Shown here: in pieces, positions 39,843 to 51,563 of the stretch
Layout of the letters: each line of letters opens with the position of its first letter
How positions within the stretch are numbered: the stretch's first letter is position 1
Source of the DNA: Deltaproteobacteria bacterium
GTDB taxonomy: Bacteria; Myxococcota; Kuafuiibacteriia; Kuafuiibacteriales; Kuafuiibacteriaceae
Assembly (NCBI GenBank): GCA_020632995.1
Contig: JACKEN010000012.1
Location: 1 to 64,000 of the forward strand
DNA: 64,000 nucleotides
Direction of reading: 5' to 3'
The notes under the pieces: model-generated
What the model was told of the DNA's origin: nothing
The model's database searches: none
Seen by the model: only the letters and a program-made list of their open reading frames with translations
Made by a program: the position numbers and the translations under genes

Positions 39843-42074
39843 GCGCGCTCGCCCCGGGCGCGGTGCTCGACGGGCGCTTTCGCCTCGTGGCGCCCCTGGG
39901 CGGCGGGGGCGCGGCCACCGTCTGGCAGGCCCACGACGCCGCGACCGAGGCGCAGGTCGCGGTGAAGCTCCTGCACCCGAAGTTCCGAGCCCACGCCGGG
40001 GTGCGGGCGCGGCTGGCCCAGGAGGCGCGCCTGCTCGCCGAGTTCGAGCACCCGCACCTGGCCCGGGCGCTCGCCTTCGCCCTCGAGGCCGAGGTGCCGT
40101 ACTTCGTGCTCGAGCTGGTGCGCGGGGTGAGCCTCGAGGAGGCGCTGGCGGAGCGGGCACCGGCAGGGTGGATTGCATTGCAGGACGGACTGCGGATCTT
40201 GGGGCAGGTGGCGTCGGCGGTGGACTACGCCCACGCCCGCGGGGTGGTGCACCGCGACCTCAAGCCCGCCAACATCATGCTCGCCCCCGAGGGCGCGAAG
40301 GTCCTCGACTTCGGGATCGCCAAGCTGTTGGAGGTGAGCGACCCGTCCTTCGCCACCACCCAGGGGCGGGTGCTGGGGAGCGGGTTCTACATGGCGCCCG
40401 AGCAGGCCCTCGACACCGCCGCGGTCTCGCCCCAGGCCGACGTGTTCGCCCTCGGGACGGTAGCGTTCGAGCTGCTGACCTCGCGCCGGGCGTGGGTCGA
40501 GGGCCCGGACGGCGGGCCGGTGGCGGCCTTCGCCGAGGCGCTCCCCAACACCGAGCGCAACCGGCTGGGGGCGGTGCTCGCCCGCATGCTCGACGCCCCG
40601 CGGCCTCGCGCCTGCGCGCTGCGGCCCGAGCTCCCGCGGGCGGTGGACGAGGTGCTGGGCCGGGCGATGGCGCCGCTCCCCGAGGGGCGCTTCGCGTCGG
40701 CCGGGGCGTTCTTCGAGGCGCTCGCGGCGGCGGTCGGGCCGGCGGGGGCGCTGCAAGATGACCTGCCGGACCTGCCGGACACCTTCGTGCGGGCGGGGCT
40801 GCACGCTGGGTGCGGGCGGGGCCGGCGGGGAGCGGTGCGGGGCTGGAGGGCGTCCCAGCACGTCGGCGCGCTGGTGCGGGCTTGGGGCCGGCCTCGCGGG
40901 TCCACAGTGGTCAGGGGGAGGCGGAGGCCACGGGGGTGGGCTGGGAGGCGCAGGCTGGAGCCCTCGCGCGCGCGTGGCGCAGGCTGGTGCTGCGCGCCAG
41001 GCCCTCGACCTGGACGGCCCGGAGCCGGGACGGACCCCGAGCGCTCCTGGGGAGCGCGAGGGTGAGGCGCGGGGCGGCCTGATCGAAGCCCGACCTCGCA
41101 ACGCGGGCCCCGGCGCGGCCGGCTGGCCGGTGGAGGGGCATGGGGGTCCTGCCGTCCAGCCCGCCAGCGTCGTCGCGGTGGGCACCGAGGGGGCGCCGTG
41201 GACGGGAGCGGGGGTGTCGCGCGGGGTGCCCGGCTGGGTGTGGGGCGTGGGCGGGGTGGTCCTGGGGCTGCTCCTGGCCGCCGGCTTGGGGGCGGTGGGC
41301 GGTGGGTTCGGCGCTGGCTCGGTCTCGGCAGGGCAGCTTGCGCCGGCCGCGCGGCCGGCGGCGTCGGTGGAGGCGGAATCGCGCCCTATCGCTGGGGCCC
41401 AGGGTGGGTCGGTGCCCGAGGCGGCGGCGCCGGGGGAGGCGGCACCCACGGCCGAGGGCGGGCCGGTGCCCCGGGCGGCGGCGCTGGGGGCGCCGGTACC
41501 CAACGCCGGGGCCCTGCGTGGCGAGCCCGGGTCGTCCGCCACCGTCAGCGACCTGGCTGCACCGCAGGGGGCTTCGGCGACGAGTGGGGGTGGCTCGGCG
41601 CCCCCGGCGGGATCCCGGTCGGCCCTGGTGACAGGAGCGCCGAGCCCCGGTGCGGGCGTCGGGGCGCGGGCGTCGGGGCAGGCGCTCACGAGCAAGGCCT
41701 CGAGCGGGGATTCGGCGCCGGCCGACGGGCCGGCGGCGCAAGGCGGCCTGCCTGCATCGGCGGGCGCCAGCGCGGCGGCTCGGCGCCGACCGCCCTCCTC
41801 CCAACTGAGCGGGTCGAACGAGCCCGGGTCGGCCGCAGCCGAGGGCGCGCGCTCGCCCGAGCGGGCTCGGATGGATTCGCTGGTGGCGCGCCTGCGCCGG
41901 GACCCGCAAGATCTCCAGGCCCTCGGGGCGCTGAGCGCAGCGCTGGAGGGCGCCGCGGCCTCGGTGCCCGACCCGGGGCGGCGGCAGCGCATCCAGCGCC
42001 TCGCCGCCGCCGCGGCCCTGACCGGGCGGCCCGACCCGGCGCTCGAGGCCTACGACCTCCTGGGGGCGGAGTGA
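39839..42074 (+). CDS. Ser/Thr protein kinase with TM segment (frame break about 40.8-41.2 kb)
   Basis: The kinase domain (residues ~10-290) has LGGGGAATVW, the lysine in VAVKLLHP, HRDLKPANIM and DFG. The first frame stays open to 41065, but its last ~90 residues are unnatural Arg/Gly/Trp sequence. From about 40.8-41.2 kb a different frame gives a TM helix (VWGVGGVVLGLLLAAGLGAV), a Ala/Pro/Ser-rich region and a helical end DSLVARLRRDPQDLQALGAL up to a stop at 42074, overlapping the next ATG. I take this as one gene of about 745 codons with an indel; the exact point is unclear. Confidence 0.78.
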
Positions 42075-43279
42075 TGGTGCGCTGGAGTTGCCTCATCTTG
42101 GCGGCGCTCTCGCTCGCGTCGGCGCCGGTCGAGGCCGCGCAATCCGGCTTGCAGAATCCGGTGCCGACCGCGTTCCTCGTCGTGACCCCGCCCGGCGTCA
42201 GCGCCCGGGCGCCGGCCGCGGACCTCATGGCCGCCGCGGCCGGGGCCCTCGCGCGCCACACCCACCTCCGCCTGCGCTCGCTCGAGCAGCTCGGCGTGGA
42301 CCCGACCGCCCTCGACGTCTGCCAGGGCTCGGCGCCCCTGAGCTGCTGGGCCCGCACCGTCCATGGGCTGGCCGCGGCCGAGCGCCCCCGCTACGCCCTG
42401 GTGCTCGCGCTCCAGCCCGCGGGGCCGGAGCGGGAGCAGGTCACCTTGCTCCTGCTCGACCTCGACGACGCGACGCGGCGCCTGGACGCGGCGCCCACCG
42501 ACGACCCCGAGGCCCGGGCCCAGGTGGAGGACGGGCTGTTCGCCACCACCCCGCGCGCCGCCCCGGCTCGCCTGGATCTCACCGAGGCCGAGGTGCGGCG
42601 CGGCGCGTTCGAGGCGGCGGTGCTCGATACCTTCCAGGCGCCGCTCCAGGCGGCCGGACACTGGGGCGGGCTCGGGCGGATCCGGTTGCAGGACACCTTG
42701 CGCGGCTGGCCGGTCCGGGTCGACGGCCTCGAGGCCGGGGTGACGGCCGCGGTGGAGACCACCCTGGAGGGCGCACCGGCCGGTCCGCGGCGGGTGTCGG
42801 TGGTGGTGCCGTGGGGGGCGCCCTTCGAGGCCGAGGTGACGGTCGCGCCGGGGGTCGACGCGCTGGTGCGGGTGCCGGCCGAGCCGACCGTGCACGGCGC
42901 TCGCGCCGCGGTGCGCTACGGCGGTCTCGCGGTGGCGGCGGCGGGGGTCGCGGTGCTCGGAGTGGGCCTGGTCCGGGCCGGGGACGGGGCGGGGGTGACC
43001 TGCCTGCGCCGCCCCGGCGATGTGGGCGAGTGCGCCGGCCTGGGCACCCCCACCACCGGGTACGACCCCGGCCTCATCCCGAGCACGAATCCGGGCGCGG
43101 TGGACGCAGGCGGCCTTGCCTACGTGCCGATGGGCGCGGCCCTGGTGGTGGCGGGCGGCGGTGCGTCCCTGTGGGCGTGGCTGGAGTCGGATGAGGGCGC
43201 CTTTCCGTGGTGGCCGCTCGCGGTGGGCCTGGTCGCGGGCGGCGCGACGTACGGATTGGGACACCTGGCGGGCCGCTGA
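42074..43279 (+). CDS. Exported protein with PEGA-like domain
   Basis: 401 aa. It starts in a TGATG overlap with the kinase gene. The signal (LILAALSLASAPVEA) is followed by a domain of unknown type, then a PEGA-like strand pair (GWPVRVDGLEAG and GPRRVSVVVPWGAPFEAEV) and two hydrophobic helices (YGGLAVAAAGVAVLGVGLV and the last ~25 residues). This matches many myxobacterial envelope proteins encoded after Hanks kinases. It is probably an inner-membrane-associated periplasmic partner of the kinase. Confidence 0.75.
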   Translation: MVRWSCLILAALSLASAPVEAAQSGLQNPVPTAFLVVTPPGVSARAPAADLMAAAAGALARHTHLRLRSLEQLGVDPTALDVCQGSAPLSCWARTVHGLAAAERPRYALVLALQPAGPEREQVTLLLLDLDDATRRLDAAPTDDPEARAQVEDGLFATTPRAAPARLDLTEAEVRRGAFEAAVLDTFQAPLQAAGHWGGLGRIRLQDTLRGWPVRVDGLEAGVTAAVETTLEGAPAGPRRVSVVVPWGAPFEAEVTVAPGVDALVRVPAEPTVHGARAAVRYGGLAVAAAGVAVLGVGLVRAGDGAGVTCLRRPGDVGECAGLGTPTTGYDPGLIPSTNPGAVDAGGLAYVPMGAALVVAGGGASLWAWLESDEGAFPWWPLAVGLVAGGATYGLGHLAGR

Positions 43280-43325
43280 GGGCCCCCGCGTCGTGCTCGA
43301 GTCCGGGGCGTGTTAGGGGTGGACG

Positions 43326-44210
43326 ATGGGCGAGAAGAAGAAGGGCAAGAGCGCCAAGGGTGAGGTCCTGGAGGACGTCCGCGAGACCCAGGATCTCGCC
43401 GAGATGACCTCCGAGGTGGAGCGCCAGCAGTCCGGGAAGCTGAAGAACACGGTCTACCTCAAGGAGCTCGCGAAGATGCAGGTGGAGCTGGTGAAGCTCC
43501 AGGAGTGGATCAAGGACCAGGGCCTGCGGATGGTGGTGATCTTCGAGGGCCGCGACGCCGCCGGCAAGGGCGGCGTCATCAAGCGCATCACCCAGAGCCT
43601 GAACCCCCGCGTGTGCCGGGTGGTGGCCCTCGGCACCCCCACCGAGCGCGAGAAGACGCAGTGGTACTTCCAGCGCTACGTGCCGCACCTCCCCGCCGCG
43701 GGCGAGATGGTCCTGTTCGATCGCAGCTGGTACAACCGCGCCGGCGTCGAGCGGGTGATGGGCTTCTGCACCGACGAGGAGTACCACGAGTTCCTCCGCT
43801 CCTGCCCGCAGTTCGAGCGCATGCTGGTGCGCTCGGGCATCCTCGTCCTCAAGTACTGGTTCTCGGTGAGCGACGAGGAGCAGGAGAAGCGCTTCCAGGA
43901 CCGCATCAAGAACCCCACCAAGCGCTGGAAGCTCAGCCCCATGGACCTCGAGTCGCGTCGCCGCTGGGTGGACTACTCGAAGGCCAAGGACGAGATGTTC
44001 GCGCACACCGACATCAAGCAGGCCCCGTGGTTCGTGGTGAACGCCGACGTGAAGAAGAAGGCGCGCCTGAACTGCATCGCGCACCTGCTGAGCACGGTGC
44101 CCTACAAGGACCTGACGCCGGAGGAGATCGTGCTGCCGGAGCGGCAGCCGAACGTGGGCTACGTGCGGCCGCCGATGGCGGACCAGACGTTCGTGCCCGA
44201 GCTTTGGTGA
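43326..44210 (+). CDS. ppk2: Polyphosphate kinase 2
   Basis: 294 aa. The P-loop is EGRDAAGKGG with Lys81, and the Walker B region is VLFDRSWYNRAG; both are diagnostic of PPK2. The lid region (RRRWVDYSKAKDEMF) is intact. PPK2 enzymes use polyphosphate to make GTP/ATP or phosphorylate nucleoside mono- and diphosphates; the subclass cannot be settled by eye, but the length fits class I. The gene stands alone, followed by a palindrome. Confidence 0.93.
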   Translation: MGEKKKGKSAKGEVLEDVRETQDLAEMTSEVERQQSGKLKNTVYLKELAKMQVELVKLQEWIKDQGLRMVVIFEGRDAAGKGGVIKRITQSLNPRVCRVVALGTPTEREKTQWYFQRYVPHLPAAGEMVLFDRSWYNRAGVERVMGFCTDEEYHEFLRSCPQFERMLVRSGILVLKYWFSVSDEEQEKRFQDRIKNPTKRWKLSPMDLESRRRWVDYSKAKDEMFAHTDIKQAPWFVVNADVKKKARLNCIAHLLSTVPYKDLTPEEIVLPERQPNVGYVRPPMADQTFVPELW

Positions 44211-44228
44211 GGGTCGTGCGGCCTCGGA

Positions 44229-44246
44229 CCTGTCCCCAGGGACAGG
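44229..44246. terminator. Perfect palindrome after ppk2
   Basis: CCTGTCCC-CA-GGGACAGG is an 8-bp perfect stem with a 2-nt centre, 19 bp after the ppk2 stop. It has no T-run. It may act as a terminator or be a REP-like element. Confidence 0.4.
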
Positions 44247-44312
44247 GGTGCGCCGCGTCGTTCTGAAGCAATCCCACCCCGGGCGTGGGCAGGGGCCCCG
44301 AACCTGGCTAGG

Positions 44313-45275
44313 GTGCGCGGGGTGAAGGCCCACCCTGCCGCCCTCCTCCTGGCCTGCCTCCTCGCTCCCTCGGCCCAAGCCCAGTGGGAAGAGGAGCGCG
44401 TCTCGGAGCGCGCCGAGCCGGCGGGGGAGGTGGGCTGGGTGAAGGCCAAGCAGGAGCCGGTGGCGCCCTGGGCCACCGGGTTCCTCGATCCGAAGGCCTA
44501 CACCCGCTACGGCCTGGTCTCGAGGTCGACCTTCAGCGATGGCACGTCGGCCTTCAGCGACGCCCTCGCGTGGGCGCTCGAAGGGCACCTGCAGGTCAGG
44601 TTGACGGAGGGCTGGGCGATCACCGCGGTCGTCCCCTTCGGGCTGGTGCGGCAGGGCGGGGCCACCGAGGCCTTCCTCGGCAACGTCGGGGTCGGGGTCA
44701 GCGCAGGTGGGCTTGCGCTTCAGGGTGAGGCCTGGACCCTGCGCTGGGCGGCGGGCCTGGACGTCACCGCGCCCACGGTCGGGAAGCCCGCCAACGAGGG
44801 CGCGATGATCCAGCGGAGCACCGCGGCCGCGATCCGGGGGACCGCCCCCTACCTCTACGTGCCCCGCCTGATGACCGCGGTGGCGCGGGGGCACCTGGAC
44901 GCCACCCACGACTGGTTCACGGCCGAGCTGGAGCTGGGCCTCGCGCCGGCCGGGGTGGTCGGCACGGGCGGGGGCTTCGTATTCCTCGGGCAGGCCCAGG
45001 GGCGGGTGTCGGCCCGCCTGGGTGCGGTGGCCGAGCCCTACCTCGAGGCGGGGGTCATGCGGCAGCTGGCCGGTGCAGGCTCGATTGCGCCCCCGCTGTG
45101 GATCACCCCCGGCGTGCGCCTGCACATCGCGGACGCCTTCGACCCCGCGATCTTCGTGTCCTTCAACTTCGAGGAGGCGTCCGCGGTGGTGATCGGCCTC
45201 GAGCTCACCGCGCTCCATCGCCCCACGAAGGGCACCGTCACGCCCGAGCAGCCGAGGGAGTTCCTCGACTTCTAG
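44313..45275 (+). CDS. Exported beta-barrel-like outer membrane protein
   Basis: 320 aa from the GTG at 44313; a GTG at 44322 is equally good. Signal peptide AALLLACLLAPSAQA, then repeating strands (YGLVSRSTFSDGTSAFSDAL, LQVRLTEGWAITAVVPFGLV, EASAVVIGLELTALH) as in Myxococcota outer membrane beta-barrel proteins. No enzyme motif. It converges on the acyl-CoA synthetase gene with 6 bp between stop codons. Confidence 0.72.
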   Translation: MRGVKAHPAALLLACLLAPSAQAQWEEERVSERAEPAGEVGWVKAKQEPVAPWATGFLDPKAYTRYGLVSRSTFSDGTSAFSDALAWALEGHLQVRLTEGWAITAVVPFGLVRQGGATEAFLGNVGVGVSAGGLALQGEAWTLRWAAGLDVTAPTVGKPANEGAMIQRSTAAAIRGTAPYLYVPRLMTAVARGHLDATHDWFTAELELGLAPAGVVGTGGGFVFLGQAQGRVSARLGAVAEPYLEAGVMRQLAGAGSIAPPLWITPGVRLHIADAFDPAIFVSFNFEEASAVVIGLELTALHRPTKGTVTPEQPREFLDF

Positions 45276-45281
45276 CGCAAG

Positions 45282-47063
45282 CTACTCTGCGTCCAGCACG
45301 AACACCTCGGGATCCGGATCCTCCGCGAACAGCCGCGCGACCTCGTCCGCGCGGCGCTCCAAGACCCGCCGTTGGTTGGTGTAGCCCTTGTCGGTGGTCT
45401 CGCCCTCGTCGAGCGAGAGCGGCTCGGTGAGCACCAGCGCGCGGCGGATGTGCTCGCTCGAGCCGGGGTGGAAGCGGTTGTAGGCCATCAAGGCCTGGTG
45501 CAGCTCGAGCCGCAGCTCCTCCTCGGCGTGCTGGGCCGCGGCGGCGGGCGCCACGATGAGGAGGGCGGCGAGGCCCTCGCGATCGTGGCCCGCGATGACC
45601 GCGTCGGCCAACAGCGGCGCGCACTTGTCGACGAGGGCGAGGCGGACCGCGCCCACGTTCACCCAGGTGCCGGAGGAGAGCTTGAAGTTCTCGCTGATGC
45701 GCCCCGCGAAGCGGACCCCCGCCGCGGGGTTGGCCTCGTCGACCAGGGTGCCGGCGTCGCCGGTGGGCAGGAAGCCGTCCTCGTCCAGGGCCACCGGCGT
45801 GACCGCGCCGCCGGCGGTCCAGTAGCCCGGGGTGACGTTCGGGCCCTTCACCCGGAGCTCGAGGCGGTCGTTCACCCGGGCCAGCTTCAGCGCTACCCCG
45901 GGCACCGGCACCCCGAGCACGCCGGTGGTCGGGGTGGTGAAGTGGGCCGAGGTCGCGAGGGGCGAGGTCTCGGTGGAGCCCCAAGCGGAGGTGAAGAAGA
46001 CGTCGTGGTTGCCCACCGAGCGCGCCACCGCCTCGAGGCGGGCGCGGGTGGAGGCGGCGAGGGCGGCGGCGGCGTAGAAGATGACGCGCAGGTTGCGGAA
46101 CACCCCGGCCGCGAGCTGGGGGTCGTGCTCCAGCTCGTCCACTGCCATGTCGAAGCCGCGCGGCACGTTGAACCAGATGTTCGGGCCGACGTCGGCCAGG
46201 TTGTGCAAGGTGGTGTGCACGAGCCCGGGGGCGGGCCGCCCACGGTCGACGTAGAGGGTGCCGCCGTTCCGGAGGACGAGGTTGAAGTTGTGGTTGCCGC
46301 CGAAGGTGTGGCTCCACGGCAGCCAGTCCACCACCACCGGTGGCTCGGCCGCGAGGAAGGGCCAGCAGGCGGCCAGGCTCTCCTGGTTGGCGGTGAGCAT
46401 GCGGTGGGTGTTGACGACGCCCTTCGGCTCCCCGGTGGAGCCGGAGGTGAAGAGGATCTTGGCCACCGTGTCGGGCCCGATGTCAGCGCGCGGCGCGCCA
46501 GCACCCTTCGCCTCGGCCTGTACGTCGGCCGCGTCCATGACCTCCTCTGCAGCCAGGCCGAGCACCTCGAGCGCCCCGGCGAAGCGCGGGCGCTCCTCCA
46601 CGTAGACCACCGCGGGGCGGGTGAGCTGGTGCACGTGCCGCAGCCGCCGGAAGGTGTTGGACATGAGGGAGTACGCGGGCGACACCGGGACCGCGGGCGC
46701 CCCGATGTGCAAGGCAGCCAGCGCCACCAGCGCGTGGCCGACCGAGTTGTCGGACAGCAGCATCACCGGGCGGGTGGGGCCCGCGCCGCGCTCGGCCAGC
46801 GCCCGGCCGAGGGCCGCCACCTTGTCGCGCGCCTCGATGAAGGACAGCTTGCGCCAGCCGTCGCCGGGGCCGCGCTCGGCGAGGAACGCCTGCTCCGGTC
46901 GCGCCTCGGCCCAGCGGCCCAGCCAGTCCCCGATCACCGGGGTCGGGGGCGGCAGGGGCGCGGCGGCCCTCAGGATCATGCCGTCCTTCGTCGCCTCGGT
47001 GAGGACGACGGGGTCGAGGAGGGCGAGGGGAGGGTGAGGGGCGCCGGTGTCGCTCACGGCCAC
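45282..47063 (-). CDS. AMP-binding acyl/aryl-CoA synthetase, feruloyl-CoA synthase-like
   Basis: 593 aa. The ANL-superfamily P-loop is ILFTSGSTGEPKGVV; the adenylate motif is AWGSTETSPL; and the hinge region is RISENFKLSSGTWVN. The C-terminus has TTDKGYTNQRRVLERRA, which with SSGTWVNVGAVR is typical of feruloyl-CoA synthases. It should activate a hydroxycinnamic or other aromatic acid as its CoA thioester. No other phenylpropanoid genes are near, so the substrate could differ. Confidence 0.85.
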   Translation of the reverse strand: MAVSDTGAPHPPLALLDPVVLTEATKDGMILRAAAPLPPPTPVIGDWLGRWAEARPEQAFLAERGPGDGWRKLSFIEARDKVAALGRALAERGAGPTRPVMLLSDNSVGHALVALAALHIGAPAVPVSPAYSLMSNTFRRLRHVHQLTRPAVVYVEERPRFAGALEVLGLAAEEVMDAADVQAEAKGAGAPRADIGPDTVAKILFTSGSTGEPKGVVNTHRMLTANQESLAACWPFLAAEPPVVVDWLPWSHTFGGNHNFNLVLRNGGTLYVDRGRPAPGLVHTTLHNLADVGPNIWFNVPRGFDMAVDELEHDPQLAAGVFRNLRVIFYAAAALAASTRARLEAVARSVGNHDVFFTSAWGSTETSPLATSAHFTTPTTGVLGVPVPGVALKLARVNDRLELRVKGPNVTPGYWTAGGAVTPVALDEDGFLPTGDAGTLVDEANPAAGVRFAGRISENFKLSSGTWVNVGAVRLALVDKCAPLLADAVIAGHDREGLAALLIVAPAAAAQHAEEELRLELHQALMAYNRFHPGSSEHIRRALVLTEPLSLDEGETTDKGYTNQRRVLERRADEVARLFAEDPDPEVFVLDAE

Positions 47064-47111
47064 CGATCATGGCCGCGGCAGGCCGGGAGTCAACACCGGC
47101 GCCTGGCGTCG

Positions 47112-48641
47112 TCAGTTGCAGGCGTTGGCAGGATAGTCTGCCTTCGCGTCGTTGATCAGATCCCGGTTGCCGCTGGTGATGAAGGTGCCGTCGTTGTAGG
47201 TGCCGCTGAACCCACGGTGGGCGCCCACCACGTAGCGATCGCCGCCGTCGATCTCGTAGTAGCCGGTGCCGCTCTGCCCCGGCTGGGTGTCGATGCTGTA
47301 GTAGGCGCGGTACGCGGTGGCGACCGCGACCGAGCCGCCCTTGCCGTAGATGGAGCCGTAGCACCAGCCGTTGGAGGCGGGCGAGGCGGCGCAGTCCCGG
47401 CGCTCGCCCGGGAAGCCGTACAGGTAGATGCTCTTGCCGAGCATCGAGAGCATGCTGTTGCTCCGCCAGCCGTGCCAGTGCAGCCCGCAGCTCGAGCTGT
47501 TGTCGTAGAGCACGAAGACCCCGAAGTCGTAGTCGCTCCACTCGTGATCGAACCAGTTGCCGCGCACCACTCGGGCGTAGCGGGTCTTGTAGCCGTTCGG
47601 GGACGGGTCACCGCCGTTGATCACCGCGTTGATGCCGTCCGCGCCCGGGATCCACTTGGTGTTGTCGTTCCACGCGCCGTCCGAGTACATGCAGTGCCCG
47701 GCGGTCGCGACGAGGCGCTCTCGGATCTTCACCCCGGTGCAGTCCACCTCCACCGGCACCTCCTGGGTGGTGCGGCCGTCGTCGACGATGGCGCCCTTCG
47801 GCTCCCACGCCGCGCCGCCCATCGAGTAGCCGTTCTGCAGGCTCCGGAGCTCGCGGTTGTCGGAGCCGATCAGCTCGAAGCTCGGGCTCTGGCCGGGCAC
47901 CCAGTTCGCGGGGAGCTCGGGCGGCACTACTTCAGGGTCGATCGGCATGCTGCTCGGCTCCTCGGTCACCAGGCTGCGCACGTAGCCGTCCGGCAACTTG
48001 CGGCGCCAGATGTTGCCGTCCGCGCCGTCCACCACGTAGAGGTCTTCGCGAGGATCGAAGCGCCAGCCGAGGGCCTCGGCCACGCGCTGTCGCCGCCACA
48101 GCTGCGCGGCGGACTCCACCGCCATCAGCGCCTCGCGGTCCTCCACCGCAAGCGTCTCGAAGGCCTCGTCGCGCGCGGCGCGGCGGGCGTCGAGGGCGGT
48201 CTGCACCGCGTAGGGCAGGGTCACGTTCCGGCCCGCGAACTCCCAGTCCGCGTCCTCGGGATCGTCGGCCAGGGTCGCGGGCACCGGCGGGATCGCCGCG
48301 CCGATGGCCTGCCCGGCCACGCGAGCGAGCAGGATCGCCTCGCCGAAGCTCTCCGCCGGCTCGATGATCTCGAGGAGCGCGGCGGAGATCGCCTGGCCGT
48401 CGACGGGCGCCTCGATGCGCCCGGCCTTGATGTCGTCGGCGTCGTGCCGGCCGTCGGCGAACGCGTCGAGGGCGCCCGGGTGCTCGGCCGCGAAGGACAG
48501 GGCCCGCTCGAGGTGCGCCTCGAAGCCCGTCGGTGCCTCTTCCGCCGCGCCGCCAGCGCAGCCCGCGAGGCCGAGCGCCAACAGGGTGGCGCCGCCGAGG
48601 TTGAGGGTGGGTCGGTGTCGATCTCGGTTGATACCGGTCAT
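47112..48641 (-). CDS. Lipoprotein trypsin/V8-like serine protease
   Basis: 509 aa from the ATG at 48641. The lipobox LGLAGC puts the lipidated Cys at residue 28. A ~200-aa N-terminal region is helical. The chymotrypsin-fold domain has the triad His316 (ATAGHC), Asp372 (SDYDFG) and Ser457 (PGQSGTG), like glutamyl endopeptidases (V8 type). The Cys pairs in the domain suggest disulphides. It is divergent from the retron-linked operon; the shared ~180 bp hold a pair of dyads. Confidence 0.85.
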   Translation of the reverse strand: MTGINRDRHRPTLNLGGATLLALGLAGCAGGAAEEAPTGFEAHLERALSFAAEHPGALDAFADGRHDADDIKAGRIEAPVDGQAISAALLEIIEPAESFGEAILLARVAGQAIGAAIPPVPATLADDPEDADWEFAGRNVTLPYAVQTALDARRAARDEAFETLAVEDREALMAVESAAQLWRRQRVAEALGWRFDPREDLYVVDGADGNIWRRKLPDGYVRSLVTEEPSSMPIDPEVVPPELPANWVPGQSPSFELIGSDNRELRSLQNGYSMGGAAWEPKGAIVDDGRTTQEVPVEVDCTGVKIRERLVATAGHCMYSDGAWNDNTKWIPGADGINAVINGGDPSPNGYKTRYARVVRGNWFDHEWSDYDFGVFVLYDNSSSCGLHWHGWRSNSMLSMLGKSIYLYGFPGERRDCAASPASNGWCYGSIYGKGGSVAVATAYRAYYSIDTQPGQSGTGYYEIDGGDRYVVGAHRGFSGTYNDGTFITSGNRDLINDAKADYPANACN

Positions 48642-48758
48642 GCGGGTCCCGCTACGCAGGTCGCGTGCCACCCAAAGATCCACGCGATGTGTCGCGCGTC
48701 GGTGTGGGTGCTGCGCCGAGACGCAAGATCTGCACGCGCGGCCTTGGGTCATTCCCCT

Positions 48759-48793
48759 GGGTGTGATCCGCGTACACCCGGTTTGCGCGGATC
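48759..48793. promoter_or_regulatory. Overlapping dyads upstream of the retron-linked operon
   Basis: GGGTGT/ACACCC (48759-48764 and 48774-48779) and GATCCGCG/CGCGGATC (48765-48772 and 48786-48793) form two interleaved inverted repeats about 30 bp before the ATG at 48824. This is a candidate operator between the protease and solenoid genes. No regulator gene in the locus is an obvious match. Confidence 0.35.
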
Positions 48794-48823
48794 CCTGGTC
48801 ATTGCTAGACCGCCAACCTCGCG

Positions 48824-51553
<2,730 letters not shown>

Positions 51554-51563
51554 GGCCGTACCG

